A stretch of DNA of 6,215 bases from Acidobacteriota bacterium. GTDB lineage: Bacteria > Acidobacteriota > Terriglobia > Terriglobales > Acidobacteriaceae. Of the stretch, positions 1-5,832 are shown one piece after another. Within the stretch, counting starts at the first letter, position 1. The number at the start of each line of letters is the position of its first letter. Position numbers and translations under genes: made by a program. The notes under the pieces were generated by a model. It was not told the DNA's origin. It was given only the letters and a program-made list of their open reading frames with translations, and made no database searches. The stretch is from NCBI GenBank assembly GCA_019510535.1, contig JAEKKE010000221.1, positions 1-6,215 of the forward strand, in the 5' to 3' direction.

Positions 1-743
1 ACGAATTTGGGAGCATTGCGGAAGCTCAGGCCGAAGACATCGTGCCACACCAGGATCTGGCCATCGCACTTCGGCCCCGCTCCGATACCGATTGTGGGTA
101 TATGAAGCCGTGCTGTAATCAGCGCGGCCAGTTCTCGCGGAATGCCTTCCAGCACAATCGCAATCGCTCCTGCATCTTCGAGTGCCAGAGCGTCGTCCAG
201 CAGGGTCATCGCTTCGATCTCACTCCGACCCTGGACGCGGTAGCCGCCCATGCGATTAACCGACTGCGGCGTCAGGCCAATGTGCGCGACGACAGGAATC
301 TCCGCCGCGGTCAGCGCACGAACACGCGAGCCCATTGCCGCGCCACCCTCCAGCTTCACTGCGTTCGCGCCCGCCTCCTTTACCATACGCAGGCTATTGC
401 GCAGAGTATCTTCGACGGAGATCTGATAGCTGCCATACGGCAGATCGACGACTAACAAGGCGCGCTGTGTTGCCCTGCGCACGGCACGAGCGTGATGCAA
501 CATCTCGTCCATGGTGACGGCCAGCGTATCTTCATGGCCCAGAACGGCCATTGCCAGCGAATCGCCGACCAGCAGCATGTCAATGCCGGCCTCATCAGCC
601 AGTCGCGCTGTGGGATAGTCGTATGCGGTGAGAGCGGTGATAGGTGCCCCTGAGCGCTTTAGCGCCAGCAGGCTCGCGGGTGTGACGGCGGTAGCCACGC
701 CCAAAGGACGCGCGGCCGCGTCCCGGAATCCGGTCAGACTCAT
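1..743 (-). CDS. panB: 3-methyl-2-oxobutanoate hydroxymethyltransferase (ketopantoate hydroxymethyltransferase), 3' end outside window
   Basis: PanB transfers a hydroxymethyl group from 5,10-methylenetetrahydrofolate to 2-oxoisovalerate to make ketopantoate, the first committed step of pantothenate and CoA synthesis, in the cytoplasm. I translated the minus strand myself: 247 codons are readable without a stop before the window edge, and the usual family length is roughly 260-300, so only the C-terminal tail is missing. Family motifs appear in order: TALTAYDYPTARLAD (37-50), LLVGDSLAMAVLGH (57-70), VVDLPYGSY (98-106), VKLEGG (129-134), HIGLTPQS (154-161), VLEGIP (197-202) and GIGAGPKCDGQILVWHD (219-235). 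By family alignment D61, D100 and E132 are the Mg2+ ligands and E199 the catalytic acid. The start at 743 is firm: an in-frame TGA lies two codons upstream (749-747) and GGAG sits 6 nt before the ATG. About 20 residues precede the conserved core. The gene diverges from the beta-helix gene; no panC or panD neighbour is visible. Confidence 0.96.
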   Translation of the reverse strand, partial: MSLTGFRDAAARPLGVATAVTPASLLALKRSGAPITALTAYDYPTARLADEAGIDMLLVGDSLAMAVLGHEDTLAVTMDEMLHHARAVRRATQRALLVVDLPYGSYQISVEDTLRNSLRMVKEAGANAVKLEGGAAMGSRVRALTAAEIPVVAHIGLTPQSVNRMGGYRVQGRSEIEAMTLLDDALALEDAGAIAIVLEGIPRELAALITARLHIPTIGIGAGPKCDGQILVWHDVFGLSFRNAPKF

Positions 744-749
744 AGTTCA

Positions 750-753
750 CTCC
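750..753 (-). promoter_or_regulatory. Ribosome binding site of panB
   Basis: GGAG on the minus strand lies 6 nt upstream of the ATG at 743. Together with the in-frame TGA at 749-747 it fixes the panB start. Confidence 0.7.
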
Positions 754-799
754 AGTGCCGCTCCTCCATGATGGCAGAGGATGCAACCCGAATGCATTC

Positions 800-805
800 A
801 GTATA
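800..805 (-). promoter_or_regulatory. Putative -10 element of the panB promoter
   Basis: The minus strand reads TATACT here, one base from the sigma70 consensus TATAAT, about 55 nt upstream of the panB start codon. That would give a leader of roughly 50 nt. No strong -35 is seen at 17 nt; the closest candidates (TTCAAT or TCAATG, 18-19 nt upstream) are weak and touch the GAAACGTTTC palindrome, so the panB promoter could share control with the divergent gene. Identified by eye only. Confidence 0.45.
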
Positions 806-825
806 GTCCTTTCTTCTTCCTTTCA

Positions 826-855
826 TTGAAACGTTTCGCTCGCGGCCTGTATGCT
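826..855 (+). promoter_or_regulatory. Putative sigma70 promoter of the beta-helix/FUSC operon
   Basis: TTGAAA (826-831) and TATGCT (850-855) are separated by 18 nt and resemble -35 and -10 boxes. Transcription would start near 862, only a few bases before the ATG at 865. This matches the lack of a Shine-Dalgarno sequence before that ATG and suggests a leaderless or nearly leaderless mRNA. The spacer holds a perfect palindrome (828-837). Inferred from sequence alone. Confidence 0.5.
828..837. promoter_or_regulatory. LacI-family-type operator palindrome
   Basis: GAAACGTTTC is a perfect 10-bp palindrome with the central CG and AANCGNTT core typical of LacI/GalR-family operators. It overlaps the end of the putative -35 and lies in the spacer of the rightward promoter, where a bound repressor would block RNA polymerase. 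LacI-family proteins often control sugar and polysaccharide catabolism, which suits the downstream GH28-like gene. No regulator gene is in the window, so the binding protein is unknown. Confidence 0.5.
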
Positions 856-864
856 GGTCGCGCC

Positions 865-2517
865 ATGCAACGTCGCGATCTTATTAAGCTCTCTCCGCTA
901 GCGCTCGCCGGAGCTGTCGGCCATGTCTCCATGGCCGAAGCCCAGACCGAGACGCAGAACGTCCAGGCTCTGTACAACGTGCGCAGCTTCGGTGCTACCG
1001 GCGACGGCAAGACCGTGGACACGCCGTCCATCAACAAGGCCATTGAAGAGGTAGCCAAAGCCGGCGGCGGAACGCTTTATTTTCCGGCAGGCACCTACAT
1101 GTGTTTCACCATCCGGCTCAAGTCGACGGTTGACCTTTATCTTGCACAGGGATGCACCATCCAGGCGGCAGACTCACCCAAGTCTGGCGAGACGACCGGC
1201 TACCGCGGAGGAACCTACGATGCCGCCGAGCCCAACGATCCCTGGACGCCCTATCAGGACTATGGCCATAACCATTGGAAGAACTCGCTCTTCTACGCCG
1301 AGAATGAGCATGATTTCTCCGTCTCCGGCCCGGGACTGATTTTCGGCAAAGGCCTCTCGCACGGCATCGCCACCGCAGTTCGCGGTGGCTACCAGCCCTT
1401 CAAGGCGGAGCAGCCCGGAGTCGGCAATAAGACCTTCGCTCTCAAGAACTGCCGCAACGTCATCCTGCGCGATTTTCGCCTGCTGAAAGGCGGCCACTTC
1501 GGCCTGTTGGCAACCGGTGTGGACAATCTCACGCTCGACAACCTGCTGGTCGACACTGACCGCGATGGCTTCGACATCGACTGCTGCCGTAATGTGCGTG
1601 TCACCAACTGCACCGTCAACTCGCCATGGGACGACGCCATCTGCCCCAAGTCGAGCTACGCTCTCGGCTACGCGCGTTCGACCGACAATGTGACGATCGC
1701 CAACAATTTCGTCTCGGGATACTACGAGCTGGGCAGCGTGCTTGCCGGCACCTGGAAGAAGTTTGCGGAGGACGCTAAGGTCTCACGCAACGGTCGGATC
1801 AAGTGCGGCACAGAGTCCAATGGAGGCTTCCGCAACATCACCATCTCCGGCAATGTGATTGAGGGCAGCAAAGGCATCTCGCTCGAAACCTCCGACGGCG
1901 CCTATCTGGAAGACATCTCTATCACCGGCAATACGATGCGTGACACCATCGATGCTCCACTCTTCCTTCGTTTGAATCGCCGCAATCGCAATCCGAAGGA
2001 GACCCTGCGCAAGGGCACTCTGCGCCGCATCCTCATCTCGAATCTCGTTAGCTATAACTCGGCGGCATCGACCGCATGTCTCTTCTCCGGTATCCCCGAC
2101 AACCTGATCGAAGACGTCAAGCTCTCCAACTGCTACTTCGGCCACGAGGGCTTGCCCAAACAGATGCGTGTGGGTTGGGGCGACGATCGCCAGCCCATGA
2201 CCGACTGGCGCACCCTGAAGGTTCCGGAGAAGGAAGAGGATTACCCCGAGCTGCTGCGCTTCGGCCCAACACCCTCTCACGGCTTCTTTCTGCGCCACCT
2301 GCGTAACCTCGAGATGTCACATATCGAGATTGCTCCGGCGACTGCCGATCCGCGTCCTGCCATGTGGCTTGAAAATGTGCATCGTGCCGACCTCTTTGCT
2401 ATCACCGCGCCGCCACAGGAGAACTTCTCACTGCACAACGTGACGGACTTCCGGCTGATGTGGTCACGTGCGGCAAAAGACACGACGCTGGCAAATGCGG
2501 ATAACCAGGTGGTTTAA
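865..2517 (+). CDS. Tat-exported GH28-like right-handed parallel beta-helix protein (putative pectin-type polysaccharide hydrolase)
   Basis: 550 residues; probably a periplasmic or secreted polysaccharide-degrading enzyme related to glycoside hydrolase family 28 (polygalacturonases). The start at 865 puts a twin-arginine signal at the N-terminus: QRRDLIKL (2-9), a hydrophobic stretch and an AEA|Q cleavage site near residue 26. An ATG at 781 would add 28 residues but lies upstream of the apparent promoter and buries the signal. Residues 38-76 (YNVRSFGATGDGKTVD... GGGTLYFPAGTY) are the pectate-lyase/GH28 N-terminal signature. Helical-coil repeats follow, with DTDRDGFDID (230-239) and WDDAI (255-259) matching the GH28 NTDGxDI and (G/Q)DD motifs. 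Further on, RIKCGTESNGGFRNITISG (311-329) and GISLETSDGAYLEDISI (337-353) align with the GH28 GHG...GS and RIK regions, but the His and the R-x-K pair are not conserved. Substrate and even hydrolase activity are therefore uncertain. The 3' end overlaps the FUSC gene. Confidence 0.85.
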   Translation: MQRRDLIKLSPLALAGAVGHVSMAEAQTETQNVQALYNVRSFGATGDGKTVDTPSINKAIEEVAKAGGGTLYFPAGTYMCFTIRLKSTVDLYLAQGCTIQAADSPKSGETTGYRGGTYDAAEPNDPWTPYQDYGHNHWKNSLFYAENEHDFSVSGPGLIFGKGLSHGIATAVRGGYQPFKAEQPGVGNKTFALKNCRNVILRDFRLLKGGHFGLLATGVDNLTLDNLLVDTDRDGFDIDCCRNVRVTNCTVNSPWDDAICPKSSYALGYARSTDNVTIANNFVSGYYELGSVLAGTWKKFAEDAKVSRNGRIKCGTESNGGFRNITISGNVIEGSKGISLETSDGAYLEDISITGNTMRDTIDAPLFLRLNRRNRNPKETLRKGTLRRILISNLVSYNSAASTACLFSGIPDNLIEDVKLSNCYFGHEGLPKQMRVGWGDDRQPMTDWRTLKVPEKEEDYPELLRFGPTPSHGFFLRHLRNLEMSHIEIAPATADPRPAMWLENVHRADLFAITAPPQENFSLHNVTDFRLMWSRAAKDTTLANADNQVV

Positions 2518-3631
2518 ACTCCGCATACAATCAAATGCCGTGGCTAACGAAGAAGTCATCAGAATCTCCCGCTTCGCCTGGGGCGAAGCCGAACCGCTCC
2601 ACGCGCTGATCTGTCTGCCGGTCATCCTGCTTGTCATGGCGGCCGGCATTCTGTTCGATCAGCAGAGTTGGGCCGCCATGGCGGTTGGCGGAGCGATGTG
2701 TGTCGGCTTCGGATCGTTCCAGCAGCCCATCTTCTATCGCTATGGCCCCATGCTGGCCGCGGCCTTCGGCATCACCGTCTCCACATTTTTAGGAGCGCTC
2801 TTCGCCGTTGACAGCCTTGCTCTCGGCTGCGTCTGCGTTCTGTGGGCTTTTATCTATGGCCTGATGCAGGCGCAGGGAACCGCTGCCTCCTGGGTTGGCG
2901 TGCAGTGCTGCGTTTACCTCATCATCTCTTCTGCCGCGCCTGACACGCACGGCCGTCTGCTCGGCACCTTCCACCAGGCAGCACTGCGTGGTGTCGCCAC
3001 GGCAGTCGGAGCCGCACTGGAGTTCTTCGCCATTCTTTACTTCTGGCGGTTCGTTCCCCGGATTCGCGCCAACCTTACCGATCCGCATTTTGACCCGCGG
3101 AAGTTTCGCGTGAACTATCTGCTCTCGCACATCACGCCCCGCAGCATCTACTTCCACTTCGCGGTACGCCTTGCGGTCACCACTGCGATTGCAGTCATGC
3201 TCTATCGCGTCTGGTGGCCGCTGCCCAATGGCTACTGGATCGCAATGACTGCCATCCTTGTGGTGAAGCCGGAGTTCTATCTGACGACGGAGCGCACGGT
3301 CCTTCGCCTGCTCGGCACCTACCTCGGCGCAGGCGTGGCCACCGTGGTCGCCACACTGCTGAGGCCAAACCTATGGGTGCTGGTTGTCCTGGTGATGGTC
3401 TATCTGTGGGTATCCTACGTTTTTATGAACGTGAACTATGGCGTCTTCTCCGTAGCGATCACCGGCTACATCGCCTTCCTGCTGGCCTTCAATCATCTGC
3501 CGGAAGAGTATGTGCTCCACAATCGCATCCTAGCGACAACGATAGGTGGACTGCTGGCGCTTGCGATCCACGCCATCTTTCATCTGTTTCGCCGAGCCTG
3601 GCCGGCACCCGAGGATGAACCAGCGGTATGA
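2495..3631 (+). CDS. FUSC-family inner-membrane protein (fusaric-acid-resistance / aromatic-acid-exporter type)
   Basis: An integral membrane protein of the FUSC superfamily, whose characterised members (AaeB, FusC) export aromatic carboxylic acids or similar compounds; the substrate here is unknown. About 12 hydrophobic segments fall into two sets of six. Counted from the longest possible start (2468), set one spans residues 44-194 and set two 227-374, separated by a charged linker containing DPHFDPRKFR (205-214). The second half carries the FUSC_2-like block NGYWIAMTAILVVKPEFY...RLLGTYLGAGVATVV (254-294). The first half has a degenerate counterpart (QSWAAMAVGGAMCVGFGSFQQP). At about 380 aa it lacks the large soluble domain of YccS/AaeB-like proteins. 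The start is uncertain: GTG 2468, ATG 2495 or GTG 2540, none with a clear Shine-Dalgarno sequence; I chose the only ATG. The first two overlap the beta-helix gene, implying cotranscription and possibly translational coupling. A hairpin follows 13 nt after the stop. Confidence 0.85.
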   Translation: MRITRWFKLRIQSNAVANEEVIRISRFAWGEAEPLHALICLPVILLVMAAGILFDQQSWAAMAVGGAMCVGFGSFQQPIFYRYGPMLAAAFGITVSTFLGALFAVDSLALGCVCVLWAFIYGLMQAQGTAASWVGVQCCVYLIISSAAPDTHGRLLGTFHQAALRGVATAVGAALEFFAILYFWRFVPRIRANLTDPHFDPRKFRVNYLLSHITPRSIYFHFAVRLAVTTAIAVMLYRVWWPLPNGYWIAMTAILVVKPEFYLTTERTVLRLLGTYLGAGVATVVATLLRPNLWVLVVLVMVYLWVSYVFMNVNYGVFSVAITGYIAFLLAFNHLPEEYVLHNRILATTIGGLLALAIHAIFHLFRRAWPAPEDEPAV

Positions 3632-3644
3632 GACCGGTATACAC

Positions 3645-3670
3645 AGACGTCCTGCTGGACGTTTAGGTTT
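3645..3670 (+). terminator. Probable rho-independent terminator after the FUSC gene
   Basis: ACGTCC (3647-3652) and GGACGT (3657-3662) form a perfect 6-bp stem around a TGCT loop. A G-T wobble (3646/3663) and an A-T pair (3645/3664) extend it. A moderately T-rich tail (TTTAGGTTT) follows. The hairpin starts 13 nt after the FUSC stop codon. The tail is not a pure U-run, so efficiency is uncertain. Confidence 0.5.
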
Positions 3671-3800
3671 GTCATTTCGTAGCGACCGAAGGGAGCGGAG
3701 AAATCTGCTTTTCTAGCAATGTCGTTTCGCAATACATCTCCCGCTGCCAGCGAGGTCTCGGTAGAGCAGCAGATTTCTCCGCTACGCTACGAAATGACAA
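3669..3800. repeat. Imperfect inverted-repeat element (REP/MITE-like)
   Basis: Two inverted arms enclose a 58-nt centre (3710-3767). TTGTCATTTCGTAGCG (3669-3684) pairs perfectly with 3785-3800, and AGCGGAGAAATCTGCT (3694-3709) pairs perfectly with 3768-3783. That is 32 paired bases interrupted only by 9 extra nt on the left (ACCGAAGGG, 3685-3693) against one on the right (3784). Each arm looks like one copy of an extragenic palindromic repeat unit, the left being a longer variant. I recall related GTCATTTCG...GGAGAAATCTGC motifs between genes in Acidobacteria; genome copy number could not be tested here. The element lies between convergent genes and contains no credible ORF, so it could be a mobile REP-type or MITE remnant or a transcript-stabilising fold. 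Confidence 0.75.
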
Positions 3801-3809
3801 CAAAAGAGG

Positions 3810-3839
3810 AGTGGCAGGCAAAAATCTTTGCCTGCCACT
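3810..3839 (-). terminator. Strong stem-loop, probable terminator of the KdsC-like gene
   Basis: AGTGGCAGGCAAA (3810-3822) and TTTGCCTGCCACT (3827-3839) form a perfect 13-bp stem with a 4-nt loop (AATC). On the minus strand the stem is followed by CCTCTTTTGTTG, a partly U-rich tail suiting a rho-independent terminator about 50 nt past the stop codon of the minus-strand gene. The plus-strand side lacks a T-run, so it is mainly leftward, though such a stem may also stop rightward read-through. Confidence 0.7.
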
Positions 3840-3852
3840 GCAGTACGTCTAC

Positions 3853-3880
3853 AACTTTCAACTTTTAACTTTCAACTTTT
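3853..3880. repeat. 14-nt tandem repeat, two copies
   Basis: AACTTTCAACTTTT occurs twice back to back (3853-3866 and 3867-3880), with the next four bases (AACT) starting a third copy. On the minus strand it reads AAAAGTTGAAAGTT twice. It lies in the presumed 3' untranslated region of the KdsC-like gene, between its stop codon (3890-3892) and the terminator stem. It is much more AT-rich than its surroundings. No function is evident. Confidence 0.8.
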
Positions 3881-3889
3881 AACTCTTCC

Positions 3890-4483
3890 TTACATTCCGC
3901 CCTGACCGATATCCGCAACCTTGCCTTCATTAGCTTCATCCAGATAGGTCGCCATCGCCGAAGCAAGCTTACCCTGTGCCTCCAGGATGAACTCAATCGC
4001 ATCGCGCCCCGCGCCTTGGCCGGGAAGATTCGTTGTCGTCCAGTGCGCCATCTGCTTGACCTGCGGACGCGCATTGGCAACCGCAATCGCCAGGCCGACA
4101 TGATTCATGACTGGCAGATCGATGACATCGTCACCGACGTACGCCACCTCATCCAGCGTAATGCCTTCCTTGGTGCAGATCTCCTGCACGGCACGCATCT
4201 TGAAGTGCTGTCCTTGGTAGACATAGTCAATCTTCAGGTCGCGCATGCGCACGGCGACGGTATCCGACTGGCGCTTAGTCACAATCGCTACCTTCAGGCC
4301 GGCAGTGCGGCCGATGGCGATACCCAGGCCGTCATGGGCGGAGAAGCCTTTGGTCTCCACTGCCACCGGTTGGGCGTTGGCGTCTTTGCCGGTAGGGATA
4401 AACCAGAGTGTTCCGTCGGTGAGGACACCGTCGACGTCGAAGACAAGAACCTTGATTCGGGAGGCGCGTTCCGTGGCAGTCAT
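3890..4483 (-). CDS. kdsC: KdsC-like HAD-family phosphatase (3-deoxy-D-manno-octulosonate 8-phosphate phosphatase)
   Basis: Probably removes phosphate from Kdo-8-phosphate to give Kdo for the LPS inner core, in the cytoplasm. From the ATG at 4483 the protein has 197 residues, slightly longer than the usual 170-190. HAD motif I is VFDVDGVLTDG (14-24) with nucleophile D16 and acid/base D18. Motif II is the Thr of VAIVTKR (T69), motif III probably K95 in GQHFKMRAV, and motif IV YVGDDVIDLPVM (115-126) with D118/D119. Other KdsC-type features are FSAHDGLGI (47-55), LAIAVANARPQVK (131-143) and the C-terminal PGQGAGRDAIEFIL (154-167). It is a cap-less C0-type HAD protein, expected to be a tetramer. 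An upstream in-frame GTG (4531) would add 16 residues without family similarity; neither start has a close Shine-Dalgarno sequence, the nearest GGAG being 23 nt upstream of 4483. A related sugar-phosphate phosphatase, or the phosphatase part of a nonulosonate pathway, is possible. Convergent with the FUSC gene, divergent from lhr. Confidence 0.85.
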   Translation of the reverse strand: MTATERASRIKVLVFDVDGVLTDGTLWFIPTGKDANAQPVAVETKGFSAHDGLGIAIGRTAGLKVAIVTKRQSDTVAVRMRDLKIDYVYQGQHFKMRAVQEICTKEGITLDEVAYVGDDVIDLPVMNHVGLAIAVANARPQVKQMAHWTTTNLPGQGAGRDAIEFILEAQGKLASAMATYLDEANEGKVADIGQGGM

Positions 4484-4596
4484 CAGAACTGAGGGTATCA
4501 GTCCAGCTCCAAAAATCCGGCAAACCGGCACCTTAAGGGAGGATTAGGTGGAAAACCATAGGCGAAGGAATTGCGAAGAAGGCGATAGAATGACGC

Positions 4597-5832
4597 ATGG
4601 CCACCGCGACCCTGCTGCCCGAGGAGACCTTTGCCGATCCGGCCATGGAATGGGCGCATCCAGTCGTCCGCGAGTGGTTCCTGCGCAGGTTCGGCTCACC
4701 CACTGAGCCGCAGATCGCAGGCTGGCCCGCGATCGTTCGCGGCGAGCCTGTCCTGATCTCTGCTCCCACCGGCTCCGGTAAGACCCTCGCAGCTTTTCTC
4801 GTCTGCATCGATGCTCTGCTGCGGCAAGCGATCGAGGGCCGTCTCGATGCATCGACTCACGTTGTTTATGTGTCACCGCTGAAGGCGCTCTCCAACGACG
4901 TGCAGAAGAACCTCGAGGGTCCGCTACGCGAGATTCAGGCGCTCGCTCTCGAGCGCGGTTACCTCTGCCCTGAGATCCGTACCGGAGTTCGCACCGGCGA
5001 TACGCCGGCAAAGGATCGCGCCGCCATGCTCAAGCGGCCGCCGCATATCCTGGTCACCACGCCGGAGAGTCTCTACATGATGCTCACGGCGCTCAAGGCG
5101 CGTGAGAACCTGCGCCGGGTGCGCACCGTCATCGTCGACGAAATCCACGCTGTCGCCGACGACAAGCGTGGATCGCACCTCACTCTCACGCTTGAACGTC
5201 TTGATGCTCTGGTGCGCGGAGAAAACCGCCTCACTGCCGGTGGCATGTTGACCGGTCTGAGCGAAGCTCCGCAGCGGATCGGTCTCAGCGCCACGCAGAA
5301 TCCTATTGAGCTGGTTGGCAACTTCCTTGTCGGCGCGGGCGAGAGTGCGGTCACCATCGTGCAGGTCGGGCAACGGCGTCATCTCGACCTTGCGATCGAA
5401 GTGCCGAGCGAAGAGCTTGGCTCCGTCACCTCGAACCGCATGTGGGACGAGATGTACGACAAGCTTGCGGCAGTGACCGAGACTCATCGTTCCACGCTCG
5501 TCTTCGTCAACACACGTCGTCTGGTCGAGCGTCTGGCCTTCAATCTTGCCGAGCGTCTTGGGGCTGAGAATGTTGCCGCCCATCACGGCTCTCTCTCGCG
5601 AGCCCTGCGGCTCGATGCCGAACAGAAACTCAAGAACGGCGAGATCAAGATCTTGATCGCCACCGCATCGCTGGAACTTGGTATCGACATCGGCGACGTC
5701 GATCTTGTGCGTCGGCCGTGCCGGTCACTGGCGCGGAGCCATTCCCAAGGGACGCTTCTTCGCCACCACTCGCGACGACATGATGGAGCAGGCAGCGCTC
5801 ATCCGCGCCATGCGTTCCGGCGATCTCGATAA
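4597..5832 (+). CDS. lhr: Lhr-family SF2 DNA helicase, N-terminal part, truncated by an internal deletion/frameshift
   Basis: Lhr proteins are large ATP-dependent DNA helicases (about 1400-1500 aa) linked to DNA repair. Residues 1-371 are a normal helicase core: Q39 of the Q-motif region, Walker A APTGSGKT (56-63), VSPLKALSND (92-101, Ia), TTPES (154-158, Ib), DEIH (181-184, motif II) followed by the Lhr-like ADDKRGSHL, SAT (231-233, III), TLVFVNT (300-306, IV) and ATASLELGIDIG (355-366, V). After DVDLV (367-371, ending at 5709) similarity stops abruptly. The last 40 residues are an Arg/His/Ser-rich out-of-frame tail ending at TAA 5830-5832. The conserved continuation resumes at 5711 in the +1 frame. 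The product as read lacks motif VI and everything after it, so it should not be an active helicase. The start is ATG 4597 with a weak AGAAGG 14 nt upstream. An ATG at 4590 is out of frame. I could not identify a promoter in the 113-bp gap to the KdsC-like gene. Confidence 0.85.
   Translation: MATATLLPEETFADPAMEWAHPVVREWFLRRFGSPTEPQIAGWPAIVRGEPVLISAPTGSGKTLAAFLVCIDALLRQAIEGRLDASTHVVYVSPLKALSNDVQKNLEGPLREIQALALERGYLCPEIRTGVRTGDTPAKDRAAMLKRPPHILVTTPESLYMMLTALKARENLRRVRTVIVDEIHAVADDKRGSHLTLTLERLDALVRGENRLTAGGMLTGLSEAPQRIGLSATQNPIELVGNFLVGAGESAVTIVQVGQRRHLDLAIEVPSEELGSVTSNRMWDEMYDKLAAVTETHRSTLVFVNTRRLVERLAFNLAERLGAENVAAHHGSLSRALRLDAEQKLKNGEIKILIATASLELGIDIGDVDLVRRPCRSLARSHSQGTLLRHHSRRHDGAGSAHPRHAFRRSR

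Noticed and set aside
42..455. 137-aa plus-strand open frame
   Set aside because: It is antisense to panB, whose motifs are unambiguous on the minus strand.
781..864. N-terminal extension of the beta-helix gene from an ATG at 781
   Set aside because: It would lie upstream of the likely promoter and operator, would add 28 residues before a clear Tat signal, and has no ribosome binding site. The ATG at 865 fits better.
1783..2298. 171-aa open frame antisense to the beta-helix gene
   Set aside because: It lies wholly opposite conserved beta-helix coding sequence and shows no family motif, so it is a shadow frame.
3865..4101. Open frame on the minus strand overlapping the end of the KdsC-like gene (78 aa)
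   Set aside because: Arg/Ser/Trp-rich composition of a GC-rich shadow frame; its end runs into the tandem repeat and it has no recognisable domain.
4521..4545. CCTTAAGG palindrome (4531-4538) and purine-rich GGGAGG next to the KdsC-like/lhr divergent gap
   Set aside because: The palindrome is only 8 bp and could be chance, and the GGGAGG is too far from ATG 4597 to be its ribosome binding site. No clear promoter boxes accompany it.
4924..5586. 220-aa open frame on the minus strand inside lhr
   Set aside because: It is antisense to a strongly conserved helicase core and has no domain-like motifs, so it is a shadow frame.
5710..5832. Programmed ribosomal frameshift in lhr
   Set aside because: There is no slippery run at 5705-5715, and about 15 conserved residues are missing in all frames. 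A deletion explains the data; recoding does not.
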